Of a DNA stretch of 64,000 nucleotides, positions 23,801-38,800 are shown one piece after another. Under the pieces are notes generated by a model, which saw only the letters and a program-made list of their open reading frames with translations, was not told the origin of the DNA and ran no database searches. How positions within the stretch are numbered: position 1 is the stretch's first letter; each line of letters starts with the position of its first letter. The position numbers were made by a program, and so were the translations under genes. Source of the DNA: Branchinecta lynchi (lineage: Eukaryota; Arthropoda; Branchiopoda; Anostraca; Branchinectidae); assembly GCA_023053575.1 (NCBI GenBank), contig JAKZAP010000020.1:17665998-17729997 (forward strand). Direction: 5' to 3'.

Positions 23801-26800
23801 AATGGTGAAAACCATTTTCACGCCGAACAAGTAGTTCGCCCGGAATTCGGCCAAAACCGGAAAGTTTGTTAAAAGTAAAAGTTTTATTTGGAGTTGATTA
23901 GATGTTCGATTTAGGGGTAAGAAGACATGCTGAACACTTATGTGAAACCATTTTTCTACCCAGACAAGTAGTTCGCCCGGAATCCGGCCAAAACCGAAAA
24001 TTGTTAAAAGTTAGAGTTTTATTTGTAGTTGATTAGATATTCGATTTAGGGGTAAAGACATGGTGAATCCGTGTATGACAATCATTTTTTACCCGGACAT
24101 ATAGTTCGACGGGAATCCGGCTGGAGCCGGAAAATTTGTTATAAGTTGAATTTTTGTTTGAAGTTGATTAGATGTTCAATATTGGGGAAAGGAGATACGC
24201 TGAGTTCGTTTTTTAGCTTTCTTTTTTCGACGGAAAAGTAGTTACGGAATTCGGCCGAAACCGGGAAATTGGCAGAAGTGGCAGGAAGTTTTCGTCAAAA
24301 CAGAGATGGCTTATAGGGGTAAACACACATGCTGATTGAATACCTGAACTTGTTTTTCTCAGATGATTAACTTGTTTTTGAATTTTAATAGTAAAAATGT
24401 TCAAGGAGTCTGACGAAGACTGGATCTGGCGAAGACAAGACGCAATTGTCTGGATCAAATATTGAATTTTTGGGATCCCATCGAAACCTTTGGTCTTGTT
24501 CTGAAATACGTTGCAAACGACACGGATTCCGCTTGCCCAGCTTTATGCTGTAGAAAAGGCATACGTCGTCGATGTGAAGCGAGAACCACGTATCTCCCTT
24601 TTTCAAAACTTTTCAGGAGGTGAAAAAAAGATAATAACTTTTTCTCGTTAGTAGTACAGCCCCCTATGTTAATCCGAGATGCGTGGTTTCCATCTTGATT
24701 CTATCTCCCAAACTATAGGCGTATTCTCGCCGTTCCCAAGGACTCCACTTGAGGAGTCCCCTCGTTTTTGTTTGTCCCGGGGACTCACTCCCCGTATTCT
24801 CGCGAGTCACCACGGACGGGGAATGCTCCGATCATCATCACCATCATCAAAAAGGACTCCGTTTCAGATTCGGAGGTGAATCAATTTTTGCTGGTGTTGG
24901 TACAATGTAAAATTAATTAAAAACAATCTGAATAAATTAAACCAAAAATAAAGTGGATCTAGACTAATTTCGTTAACTGCATATTTTTTTTCAAACAAAA
25001 TCCATTTTGGAAGCAATCCCCGTGTTCTCGCTGTTTCTGTACGACGGAGTCAGCATGGAGTGACTCCCTCTATTCTCGCTGTTCCCTTCGATTCCCCGAG
25101 GAGTCCTCGGGGAACGGCGAGAATAGACCTTATGAGTCGGAGGCAACCGAGATACGCACCGTTCGACGCAGAATTTTTCGGCGAGTAGAACTGTGTCAAA
25201 AAGTGGAAAATCGAAAAGTCTGATGTCAGACTAAAGAGTATGAAATCATTTATAAGGTTTGAAGCCAAGCTGACCATTCATACGAAAGAATAGAGAACCG
25301 ATTTGCATCTCGTTCAGTCCGCATCGTTCTTTTGGTTTTTAGTTACATGTCGTTTTATGGTTTGTTGGTTCCGCATCGTTTTTCTGTTCTTATTGTGTTG
25401 GATTTTATGATTGATTTTTTTTTTTTTGCTGAGGACGGTTTGCCGGAAGTGCAACCGAAATATCCGAAATTATATTTATCCCTCACACATCATCTTAGAG
25501 GGATAATTAGCTGATCAAGAAAAAAAACCGAAAATCACGGTTCTCTATTCATTATGAAATCTTTTTTGCCTGAAATGATCTGACTCCGAAGATTCCTGGC
25601 ACGCCCGTCACACGTCCTAGCATGCGACCAACTGTTCCTAAGCGCTAACATTTATTAGCAATCACTCATGTGCTAAGTGGGCTAATGAACGTTTTTTTTT
25701 CTAGTGTCGCCACTGCAAAGTCTTGTCTGAAAAAGTTATCATTGCTTCCCTCAAGTATTTTAAAGGAGCACTCGCACACGGATCACTGGTGAGTTTATAA
25801 TTTCTGTCTCATGTGAAGATTATATGAACCGTGTTTTTGGGATCCCAAAACGTAAGTGGAGGGATACCTATGACATCCCAAAAATGTCCGTCTGTCCGTC
25901 TGTAAGCACGATAACTCTCGAAGGCAATGAGATATTTTAATGAAACTTGGTGGGAGGATCCTTTGGTTCAAAGTACAGGTCGAGTTCGAAGATGGGCTAT
26001 GTAGCCGTATATTTGAGGGTGGGGGAGGGGTTTCAAATTAAGGGACAAACAAAATATTTTGAAACAGCTAATGTGATAGTCGATTATGGGGTAAGAAGAC
26101 ATGCTGAGCACGATGGTGACAATTATTTTCTCGCCGGACAAGTAGTTCTTCTGGAATCCGGCAAAAACCGGAAAGTTTCGTGAAAGTAGAAGTGTTATTT
26201 GAAGTTAATTAATGTTTGATTTAGGGGTAAGGAGACATGCTGAATACGATGGTGAAAACCATTTTCCTGCCGGACAATTAGTTCGTCCGGAATCCGGCAA
26301 AAAACGGAAAGTTGGTTAAAAGTAAAAGTTTCATTTGAAGTTGATTAAATGTTCGATTGAGGGGTAAGAAGACATGCTGAACACGATGGTGAAAACCATT
26401 TTCTCACCGGACAACAAGTTCGCCAGGAATCCGGCCAAAACCGGAAAGTTTGTTAAAAGCGAAAGTTTCATTTGAAGTTGATTAGATGACAGATTTAGGG
26501 GTAAGAAGAGACGCTAAGTCTGTGTATGACAATAGTTTTTTACCCGAACAAATAATTAGTCCGGAATCCGGTTTCGACCGGAATTTTTTTTTAAGTCAAA
26601 GTTTTATTTAAAGTTTATGATATGTTCTTTACAGGGATAAAGAGATCCGCTGGATTCGTTTCTGAATTTTCTTTTTTTTTGCTGGACTAGTAGTTCGCTC
26701 GGAATTCGGACAAAACCGGAAATTTGGCAGAAGTAAAGCAGAAAGTTTCGGTCAGTATCGTCAAAATAGACATGGCTTATAGAGTTATATGTGAACTTGG

Positions 26801-29800
26801 TTCTCTATGATGATTAGCCGGGCGAAGACTGGATCTGGCGAAGACAAGACCCAATTGTCTGGATCAAATATTAAATTTTTGGGATCCCATCGAAACCTTT
26901 GGTCTTGTTTACCAGGTTCGCGAAAAGATAGTCTACCGCCGTGTTTCTCAAATACTCAGTTATCAGTCAAATATTAAAGTGTGGATCCGTATGTTGCTGT
27001 ACATAAATTGGTAATTGTAAGCAGAAGGTCCAATAGTTTTTTACCCGGACAAATAATTAGTCCGGAATCCGGTTTCGACCGGAATTTTTTTTTAAGTCAA
27101 AGTTTTATTTAGAGTTTATGATATGTTCTTTACAGGGATAAAGAGATCCGCTGGATTCGTTTCTGAATTTTCTTTTTTTTTTGCTGGACTAGTAGTTCGC
27201 TCGGAATTCGGGCAAAACCGGAAATTTGGCAGAAGTAAAGCATGTGTGGGTGCGTGGATGAGAGTATGATTCACATGCTTTGCGATTGTATTGAGCTGAA
27301 TGACTGGAGAAAAGAAGAGTATGTTGTGTGCGTATTTGACGAAGAGTGGTTAGAACGAATTTTTAAAGTTTAACTGAAAAGGGCTGAGATAGGACCATCT
27401 AGTTACCCATCACTTATTCACTTAAAGAGGTTTGAAGATCCGATGAAAATGCGTTGCTTCGTTGCTCCGCTATTCACGTATAATCAATTTTCAAATAGTG
27501 GAATTTCCATGTCGGATTTGCGGTACCTCTATGCGTTTGTACCCGTGTTTGTGCTTGACGAAAGCTATTTACGAAAAATAAGTGTTCGCGCAGTAAGCAG
27601 TGGTCACCTAGCTCATGACAGTTCAGTGAAAAGCCGCGTTTTTATTGAGATTTAAATTTCCCGCGCCATAGTAGAATTTTGCGTTGCGAAGACAGCCGTA
27701 GATATTCTGAACGTCATACCAGAGCAAGTAGTGAAAAATAAAAAAAATCCCTTCACTCAATCCAAATAATGTGGTGTACCCAGTTGAATGATACAAAAAT
27801 AAGTTGGCTTTTCAGTTAAACTTTAAGGATGAGTTTTGCTGGTATAAACAAAATGGGACGATTTTTGAGTCTAGCCATGGAGCACAGAAGTAGATTTTTG
27901 GAATAAGTAAAACAAATTAAAAGGAAAAGGGTATTATTATATGTTACCGTAGTGTTTGTTTTTTCGTATGTTAAACTTTTGCCATGGCCCTCGGGCTGCT
28001 TATAGCAATAAACTATCTATCTATCTATCTATTATTACAGAATACGCGAAAGCCTGGGCTGCTCGCACTCGCTGTTCCAGTTAGCTATCGTAGTAAATAG
28101 ACTTCATCTTTTTTTTCTTTTTCCGGTGTTTCTTGTATTTTACTCCGTCGTTTTTTGGTCATAATGCCCTTTATGCTTAAATTCAGACGACCGCATGAAT
28201 TAAATTCTTATCCGAACTGACTTTTCATTTCTAACTCAGTTTTGTATTCTTTTTTCCGCTTCGAAACTAGACCAAGTTTCTGACATCGAGCAGTTGAACG
28301 TTCCGTGGTGAAACTTTTCGAGGAAGGAAGAAAGTAAAAATCCAAAAGTTGACCTTCAGAATATCCTTCAGAAAACAAGATGGTAACGCCACTGGTAATT
28401 GGTGATCTTGAAAGAAACATCGAAATCCCTAAGTTTCGGTGCCTTATTAAAGTTTAACCGAAAAGGGCTGTGATACGACAATGTAGTTACCCATCACTTA
28501 TTAACTTAAATTATCTTGAAAACCCGATGAAAAAGCGTTAGTTTGTTTTTCTGCCAATCCCAAATAAACCATTATTCCACTGTGGTTGGGTTTTTTCCGA
28601 CTCTGTGATGCTACCCGGAATATTTGGCAACGAGACCAGCATACGAAAGGATAAATAACAAAACAAAGCTAGAAACTACTTCTTTCTTCTTCTTCGGGAC
28701 ATCCGTCTCCTCTTAGCACGAAGATAGAAAATAACGTTTGGTCGACGGTTTGAATTTTCCACCTCAGCTGTGGTTATTCCACAAAGAACTGAAATCCCTA
28801 GGGGACTGGTCTTTATGGCAGCTTGGGATAATGAGCAGACTGCAATTAGGGTTCCTGTAGTATAATTATGCACACTGTTTTGCTCTAATTGATCTCCTAA
28901 ATTTAAGACGACAACATTCAGAATTAGTTGTATCTTGTTCTTTTTCTTTTTCTACTTTTGCAACCCAAAAAGCCAGGAAATGAGCCAAGTGTGACCAAGC
29001 TCTCAGTGGAGAATCCATACTCTCAGTATCCCTACTAAACACAACTGCGGACAGATTGAAAATCGATTTGGAATTTGTTAATCGAGACCCTAAAACGGAA
29101 GCTCCGGTCCCTTTACTTCAGGTTTGCAAAGTTTCTGCTGCGCTTGTCCCTTATGGACAAGGAACACCTACATGATTGAACAAGAGCTGAAACCTCATAT
29201 GGCACTTGCAAGAATAGGCAAAATGTTGGCGGGGTTTTTTTTTGGGAGTTTTGTACAGAGTCGAATATTATTTTATTATACACTAATAATTAGTAAGTAA
29301 AAAGTACTGTAAAAGGCATTTCTAGAACTCCTCTTCTTCGTTGTGCGGTTCAGTGGTCTACAATATGGTTTCGACATTTATATCAAGTACGTTTCTTCGT
29401 TGAATTGCTGCTGCATAATTTCCCGTTTCGAGGAGACGGACCTCTACTTCGTCTAGGGTTTCGCCTGCTAGTAGCTAGAGGGCGTCGTTTGATAAAAAGT
29501 ACTTTTCGACCTTGCGGTGGAGATGCGCACTTTAAGGGAGCTAGAACCTCATTTATAAGCAAAACCCTTGAGGCAAAAATGGTAATGGGCTCATGGGGAT
29601 CACGAAAATGCATATTTTGCTTAAAAGTATTTTTTTTTATTTGCGGCCATGATTGGTACTTTAAGGAATTATCGGATTTGGAAAGTGGCGATTTTTAAGC
29701 CAATCTTGTCGAATTTCTAATATTCCAGCCAAGTTTCATCGTCCTAGCACACCTGGAAGTACCTTTACTCGCGATCACCGGAATTCCGGACAAGATACAT

Positions 29801-32800
29801 TCCGGAGATACATTCCAAGATACATAAAAGATACATTCCGGCCCTTCTTTGCAAAGGTCCTCGTCGGGCTGCTGCTGGGAGAAGCGAACCTGCAATTTTC
29901 GAGCCATTATTTTAATATATTTATTTATTATTACATTTAGCGTTATCATTTAGCTTGTCGCCATAAGTCGGCTTTTCGCCATATGTCGGTGAAGAATAAA
30001 GTAGTAAAAACTGAGCTGTGGTTCGGGACTCGCTGTCCTAATATCGTGGTCTATAAGTAATTTTATTTCCCATTTAAAAGAATGGCACAAAGCGTGCCCA
30101 TATAGGGTATAAGAAGAAACAGTAAAGAAACTCAATCATTGATATGTCGATAAGAATTACACTAGGGGGATGATTAGTAAGATTCGGCACTAACCGTCAT
30201 CATCGGGGGCACGCGTACAAGCTTGCAAAATCAAGATTCCACAAGGACGTTTTAAAGTGGGGCTTTGGCAACAAAATTGTTGATCCTTGGAACAGCCTTA
30301 CCGAAGATGCAGTTAAGGCTGAACGATCAATAGTTTCAAGTGTATTGATGATGGTATTTTTAATTTCTTAGAGTTATTTAGAGGCGAAAGCCTTTTCTCT
30401 TGCTTTGTATTATTATTAGCCTGAGTGAAACGTTTGTCTACTAGGCATTCATTTGTCTCGCCCAGAGCTGCCCGAGACTTTATATGGGCCTAAGATCAGC
30501 TTTCATTTGCGTTGAGTTCTGATGTATGCGGGTGGTCGTCCTCCTCGGTCCGGCGTTGTGGGACCGCGTAAAGGTACGGGTGATCCTTTCTTACCTTTTT
30601 GGGAAAAATAAGTCGTCCGGCCCGTTTCGAGACATTTAATTGTTAAAAAATACCAGTAGGCAGCATGCATTAATATTCGTTATTTTATTTGAATTTGTCT
30701 GTCGTTCAATCCGCATCGTTCTTCTGTTTTTTAGTTACATGTTGTTGTATATTTTGTTGGTTCCGCATCGTGTTTCTGTTGATATTGTGTTGGATTTTAT
30801 GATTTGGTTTTTTTGTTTTTTTCGCTGAGGATGGTTTGCCGGAAGTGCAACCGAAATATCTTAAATTATATTTATTCCTCGCACATCGTCTTAGAGGGTC
30901 CCGAAAATCGCGGTTTTCTATTTCAACATGCACGTAACTGGCAGTAGGAGAGTGAAAATCTTACTTAAAATCATTAAGCATTAAATGCTATGCATAACAC
31001 TTTCTGGTTTGTCGTCATATGATATTGGAAAAGTCAGCAGATGCTTTTTCGACGTTTTTTCGACTACTCCTGACAGTGCTTGTAAAGCATAACTTTTGAT
31101 ACATAATGTTTCCAAAATCACAGCAGATAACATACCAAAAGTTCTCTGTAGAAACTGCGCATCCTTGTGTTATCTGTTATTAAGCTTCTGACAGTGCAGC
31201 AAAATAAAATTTGTCAGATGGGATGCTTAAAGCATAATCGAGAATAAGTCGTAGTAAATACACTTTAATATTTGAGCGTTATAACTTGCCTGAATGCGTG
31301 TGCCATGTTTTAAAATCCCTTAAAGCAGAAGTCTCAGAGGACACCTATAATACTTCCAGTATTATACCATATCCTACCTGACTTTTGTGCGGTGTTAATC
31401 AAAAGAAAAACAGTCATGGCTGTTTTAGCCACTCCCTGTCTCTTCGCTTTGGTGAGAAACATGCAAAACCCGCAGAAGGCAAAGCCGACTCGAAAAAGAG
31501 CCAAACACGGCAAATGCTAAAAATCGGGGTAGTGTCGTTGGAGTAGATAAAGGTGGCATAGGAAGTTCAGAATATCGGAAATGATAATATACAGGACGAT
31601 TAGGGACGTAAAAGTGAACTCCTAATACAGTTACGACAGGTGCTTTAAAGGAGATTAGTATGGTAGGCTAATGATCCACCCTTCGTCCCTAAATGCTCGA
31701 TCTGTCTTTGTCTTGAAACTTGGAATTTCGTTTCGTACCCGATCAGTCCCAACTACATTTTACAGATTTTCCTTTTACGACGATCGAGTATTTTCGTGAC
31801 CCTCTTGTCTTGAGCGATAAGTTAGGAAGGAGGGAAACCAATATTGGCAAAGAAAGGATATGTAATGCTGCTTTTTTAAGCCACTTTCCGGAATTTTTCG
31901 GCCTAACTGCTTATACATTATGCGGGTTTTTGGGATCCCAAAACGTAAGTGGAGGGATACCTATGACATCGCAAAAGTTGTCCGTCCGTCCGTTTGTCCG
32001 TCCGTCCTTCTGTGAGCACGATAATTCTAGAAGGGAATGAGATATTTTGATGAAACTTGGTGTGAGGATTGTTTGGGTCAAGGGTAAGGTCGAGTTCATA
32101 GATGGGCTCTGTAGCCCTGTATTTGGGGGTGGGGGAGGGGGTTCAAATTAAGGGACAAACAAAATAATTTTTAACAGCTAATGTGTTAGTCGATTATGGG
32201 GTAAGAAGACATTCTGAGCACCGTGGTGAAAATCATTTTCTCGCAAGACAAGTAGTTCGTCCGGAATCCGGCAAAAGCCGGAAAGTTTGTTAAAAGTAAA
32301 AGTTTAATTTGAAGTTGATTAAATATTTGATTTAGGGGTAAGAAGACATGCTGAGAACGATGGTGAAAACCATTTTCTCGCCGGACAACTAGTTCGCCTG
32401 GAATCCGGCCTAAATCGGAAAATATGTCAAAAGCAAAAGTTTTATCTGAAGTTGATTAGATGTTCGATTTAGGGGTAAGAAGAGACGCTGAGTCTGTATA
32501 TGACAATCATTGTTTACCCGGACATATAATTAGTTCGGGATCCGGTTGTACCCGCATTTTCTTTAAGTCAAAGTTTTATTTAATGTTGATTAGATGTTCT
32601 TATAAGGATAAGGAGATACGCTGGATTCGTTTCTGAACTTTCTTTTTTTGCTGGACTAATAGTTCGCTCGGAATTCGGGCGAAACCGCAAATTTGGCAGA
32701 AGTAAAGCAGGAAGTTTCGGTCAGTATCGTCAAAATAGATATGGCCTATAGAGGTATAGATTGATAGATAGATGGAATATCTGAACTCGGTTTTCTTTGA

Positions 32801-35800
32801 TGATTAGCCTGGCGAAGACTGGATCTGGCGAAGACAAGACCCAATTGTCCGGATCAAATCTTAGATTTTTGGGATCCCATCGACACCTTTGGTCTTGTTT
32901 TTCCGAGATCTGTTTCAGCCTTAAGAAGCAGTCAGTTTAGTCCTCGCAGATACGACATAAAGTTCATCGGCGTGGCTCTTTGGGCTTTCATGACTAAAAT
33001 TTCATTTTATTTGATCAGTGAAGTCAGTGGACAAATGTGAAAAATAAAATAAATTCAAATAATGCGTAAAACGGATACGTCAGCTACGATGCTTTGTCAG
33101 CGATATTTCGGCTCTTCTTGGCAAGGGTCTTCCTTAGGCTGTCAATCTTCAAAATTGACAGAAGATTGACAGCCTGACGAGGACCCATGCCAAGAAGGGC
33201 CGAAATATCGCTGCCAAAGCATCGTAACTGATTTATCCGCCTTATGCATGATTTGAATATATCTTTCAAAGTCAGCTCCTACATTTATCGCTTCAGTTGT
33301 GTGAAATGGTAATGTATCTGTTGAACTACGGATCTTTGTGTTAGATGCTATCCAGCTTTTGACAGTATTGAAGGGCTCTCGTGGGAAGGAACAGCTTACC
33401 ATAAATCCATGTTACCAAGAACAAATAAGCCAATAGAACTTCCGGCTTTGGTCCCATGCCCAGACTATGGATACCCCGACAAAACTGAGCAGAGCTAGAG
33501 CCACTTGCTGAGCTTTGAATATACGCCCGTCTACTTCCCTCTTAGCCGCTGCGCATTGACAGGAAAACACCGTAGCATAGTGACGTCATAAGGCGTATTC
33601 TCGCCGTTCCCCGAGGACTCCACTTGAGGAGTCCCCACGTTTTTGTTTGTCTCGGGGACTCAGTCCCCGTGTTCTCGCGAGTCCCTACGGACGGGGAATG
33701 CTCCGATTATCATCCCCGTCATCAAAAAGGACTCCCTTTCAGATTCGGAGGGGAATCAATTTTTGCTGGTATTGGTGCAATGTAAAATTAATTAAAAATA
33801 ATCAGAATAAACAAAACCAAAAATAAAGTGGATCCAGACTAGTTTCGTCAACTGCATATTTCTTATTCGAACAAAATCGATTTTGGAAGCATTCCCCGTG
33901 TAATCGCTGTCTGTACGCGGAGTCCGCGTGGAATGGCTCCCTCTATTCTCGCCGTTCCCTTCGATTCCCCGAGGAGTCCTCGGGGAACGGCGCGAATACG
34001 CCTATAATCTCAAACAACCAATATTCGCTTAGTCTCGAATTTTTCTTCTCCGAGGCAGGGCATCGGGAATCTTTTTGACTCCGCATGGTCGTATTACAGA
34101 GATCGGGAGACGGAGGTTCTTTTGCTTATTTGTTCTTGATGCTACCAAGTACCGAAAATCCACGGCTCTTGCTAGTTCTGATTTGTTGATGGTCTGTCGT
34201 CGTGCAGTGCGCGCTAGTTACGGGTAGTTAGTATCTCGATGCGAACGCCGGTGATACTTTTTTTTACGTGGTTTTATGCAAATGAGTCCTGTTGATAAAA
34301 AACATCTTTTTTATTACAGTGAGGAGCGAGTCTTAGAAACATACAAAGGACTAAATGGATACAACAGAGGCCAAGCAATTGTAAAGTAAGTAGACCTATG
34401 CTTGTTGTTATATCTGATTGTGTTGCCAGTGCTTGAGGGCGTTAGTAAGCAAACGCTAGTAGGCTAAATAATATAATATATCGTTTCATGTTATAATATA
34501 CGGGGGGGGGGGGTCTAACTAACGTGAAGGGTAGTTCAGAAATAGGCCGAAAGAAGGACATTAGAAAAATGCTTTTGCAGGGTGGATTTGTGTTTTGTTT
34601 ATTCTGATAGTTTGCGTGTAAAACAGTTTATGGTGTAAAACAAGCAAAGTAGGCATTTCTGCTGATAGTTTGTCAGAAGGCCTGCTCGAATCTCCTACTT
34701 ATTATATCTGAACAAAATAAACAAGTGCGCAGGCGGTCAAACGTGGAATGTGGGAGTAAATTGTTTATCACATCTTATTTACGAACAGTGTTAGAACCAA
34801 GACATTTCCCATGCCCGATAACCAAACTATTGAACTAACCTCATTTGAAATCTCCCCACTTAACGAATGTTGAAGATATAGTGTTTTAGGCATTTTAAAT
34901 GCTATTAAGTAAACACACCGCATGTATAAACCCAGAGACCATATTGCAAGAACGGTTTCAATTTCAATACAGAGTGTCTTGACAGCCATCATTTTAATTA
35001 GCAAGGTAATAACGAATGTAATAAACCAAATCGTAGCAGCCTAATACCCCTTCGCCACAACGTCATTAAGAATCATCAGTCATATGACAAAACCGTCCAG
35101 TTTCCAACTTTTCATTAAAGAGTGAAAAGTACGTCGATTGGTTTATTTGTTGCTCTTACAGCAAAATCCACATCTATGTATAGTATCATATATGTACAGG
35201 TGTTGGATTTGAGGTCTGTCACTCACCAACTTGACTCATGGGAAATCTGGACCCAGTCACCCATGAACGAAAGGCTGCATACCTATATATCCTCAAGTAT
35301 ACCAGCTTAGAATTGATTCCAGTCGCAGGTCAAAAACTTATCTTATGGGCAATTTGGGCCCACTTGCCCGTAAACGTGGAGGGTGGGAGTGTGGTTCAAC
35401 TCCAAATATATATTCCCAACCCTAAGGTCTAAAAGTACAAGGGATTTCATCGTCTTATCTCCAGTTGCTGTCAAGTTAAAAACATTAAAAACTGTGCAAT
35501 CCGGGCACAATTGCCCGCTGAACCAAGGGGGAATGGGGTTTGGAACCCCCAAAAGCGAAAAAAGACCCCAGTGCCCACAAGCCTACCTAGTTTCAACTTG
35601 ATACTTGTAGATTCTTGTCACGGGTCATGAACTTTACTCTTGGGCAATCTGGGTCCGGTTGCCCATGAACTTTACCACAACCCACCGTGGGGGAGGTGCG
35701 GGCAAACGGGATGGGTGGGGAAGGCAAAATTTAAAAGTATTTTCCCAGCCATAGGATCTACAAGCAGGGGCGTCGCAAGGGGGGGTGCAGCACTTTCTTG

Positions 35801-38800
35801 ATATTCGGTAAAATTTTGTGCCGGAGGCCCAAAATTTGACTAAAATTGTTCGGTATTTTTTCGAATTACGGGGATTCGGTAGTTATACAGAATCCTAAAT
35901 AGGCTATCTGTACACATCTCTTCGGTATAATGGTCGGGATTCGGTATAATTGCCAGTATTCGGTATTTGTCACGAGTTTGGTGAGAGAATTTACTGAAAT
36001 CATTTGATAATCTTTTGATGCCGGAACTATTCGGTATATTTATGAAGATTCCGTAGTTACACAGACTCCCGAATAAACAATTGGTTCAGAATTATTCGGT
36101 GTCATGATTGGGATTCGGTAATTTATTAAGTATAATTTCCAGGGTTCGGAAGTTGACCACGAATCCCGACTTTGTTCCAGTTTCGACGAAAGTATACCGT
36201 ATATGAATATTGTTCGGTAGTCATTCGATACCAAAACAATTCGGTATAATAACCGGGATACGGTGGTTATACAGAATCCCGAACACACTATCGGTCTAAA
36301 CTTATTCGGTATAATAACTGGGATTCGGTCACTTATTCCTTGTAATTGCCAGGATTCGGAAGTTACCACGAACCTCGAGACTCAGAAGAGGTCGAGTGAA
36401 GCCCTGGTCGTAGACAAAAGGGATGATCTGTGATATCATCGATAGTCCTTACTTTTATTTTGGATCCCAAAAAGAATATCTAATAATAAATATTTCGAAA
36501 ATTCCGCCTGCAGCTCTTTTCGTAATGTTCTGTGTTTTGTGGAAGGGGCGCGTCATTTGACGGGGGTTTTAAGCCAGTTTTAGGATTGAGATTTCGAAAC
36601 ATTAAAAGCTAGAATTTGGATGGAAAACAAATTTGGCAGGAAAAAGCAAAAAAAACATTTAGCATGCGGCGCTCACTTTATGTTATCATAGGTAGTATAT
36701 TGACTAGACTACAGTTGCTGCTGCTGCCGGAACGTCGCTCCATCCGTTTTCTAGGACTTCTTAAGAGTCTCGGTATTTCATCAACGGTAAATGATAGAAT
36801 TTGTAAGAGAAGCAGTTAAATTTAACAAACAACAAAAACAAAAATAAAATGGATCTCGAAAATTTTCGTCTGCGGCGCTCGGTTTAATTTTCTATTGGCT
36901 ATAATAGATAGTAGCTGTTACTGCAATCATGCCCGGCAACGTATTCTCCATATGGGCTTCGCCAAAACGCCGCCTAATAGTTGGCTTATCGTCGTTCATG
37001 CTGCCTTTTATTGTTACTCCTCCTACGTAATCGTTTATGTTCCATGATTTAGAGCTGGAATTCTTAGTTCTAGGATTCGGTAAAAATTTTGAAAGATTCG
37101 GTAAAATTTTGGCTCTGCACCCCCCCTACCGAAAATGCCCTTGCGACGCCCCTGTCTACAAGTACATGCAATTTGTTCGTCCTATACCCAGCTGTGTTCA
37201 AGTTATGGACATTATTCACTGGGCAATCCGGGCCCGATTACCCCTGAACTGGCTGGTTGTTGGGGTTGCGAACCCGAAAAGGCACAGCTAAACCTGAATG
37301 CCAATACGTATAGGAAGTTTTAACTTGATACTTGTAATGTAAAACAAAAATTTGCCACAAGTTCATTTTCCATCTTGAGCGGCTTTGAGCCTGAAGAGGA
37401 CCCTTGCCAAGAAGGGCCGAAATATAGCTCTAAAAGAATTCAGGTGACGTATCCGTTTTGCACTGTCAGATATGATTCGCAGTCAGTTTGAGCTGTAGGA
37501 ATATTTAAATAAACAAATCAATAAAAAATCTTCACAAAAAATGAAACATGTGGAATAAATAAGGAAAAATAGTACTTCAGGATGAGTTTTTTTTTTATAT
37601 TGGTGTTCTGCATCCAAACGTAACTAAGCACATAGATACTTTTCCTTGCGTTGGAAGTGAGCTGTACAAGACCGCTACTCCTTAGTTGATTAAAGACTAA
37701 AAATCCATTCATTAACACATTTTGTACATTGAAAATCTAGTAGGCCTATGTCTGTAGTATTGACTAAAAAGACACGGATTGATTGTTCTGAAATGTTAGC
37801 GGACAGTTCTTTCATGAACACATTTCTTCTTAATTTGTATAGCTTCTTTGCTAACCTGGATACCGTCAGTCCTAATTAATCGGGTTGAACGGTACCGGAA
37901 TTTCGCTCTTGTTTTCGCCCAGATTCTGACAAGTCTAACTGCTTCTTAACGACCGGAACTGCGTCTTATCAGTCTGGTGGAAAATGCCTATAAAAAGCTT
38001 TTGTTTCTCCCACCTTTTGTCTTGAATCGGGTTAAAGGATCTTTGAGGCGGGAGTGCGCTCGATTTTTAGGTCTTCGCTCACCTGTCCTTTTGAGCCACC
38101 TGGACCCTTTCAAACCTCCATTTTGTCTTGCTTCTAAATTAAAATATCGTGATTGACAAAGCTGTATCCGAGTATCTTGAAATTCATCCCTAAGAGTATT
38201 CCGAGATTTGCTAGAGATCACGCTCCACCTCTTATATAGTATGATTAAGACACACTCCTTTCTTTAGTTTTGTTGACAAGCAAGAATTGTTGCCTTAAAG
38301 CATAACAAATCCCAGTTTGCTAGAATTCACGTCCCAACCTCTTATACGGCTGAATTGAGCCATAACATGTACCCATTACTTTTTTGTTACCAGTGAGAAT
38401 TGTTACCTTAAACCACATTAGGTTGTTAAATATTATGCGGAGTAGGGATTTTCTTAGTATAAGAGACCTGGCTAGGTTCCTCAGAGTGGCTAGTCCGCAC
38501 AGAGAAAAGTGTTTGAGTGGGGTTTAGTGTAGTAGTGTGACCGTTTATTTTTGTATTTACATGTTGTTATTTATGTGTGTTTGTTATGGCCTTTGGGCTT
38601 TTAAGACAAATCAATGTCATATCATACCATCATATTATATAACCGCGTAAACCACTTCACTCGTGTCATTTACTTGTATTGAATTTCGAAAAAATATGCG
38701 AAGGAGGATATTTTCTTTATTGCAAAGCGCGGGTCTCATAAACATCGTGACATTTTGCTAAATATCGCGTCCCTACCTGTTATACGGCTTGATCAACATA

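Noticed and set aside
25428..25475. CTGAGGA...CCGAAA in the GTTCCGCATCG repeat as a second hammerhead
   Set aside because: The GAAA box overlaps the stem (C10.1 would face C11.1, or G12 would be in the helix), so the core is not canonical. Same problem at 30823.
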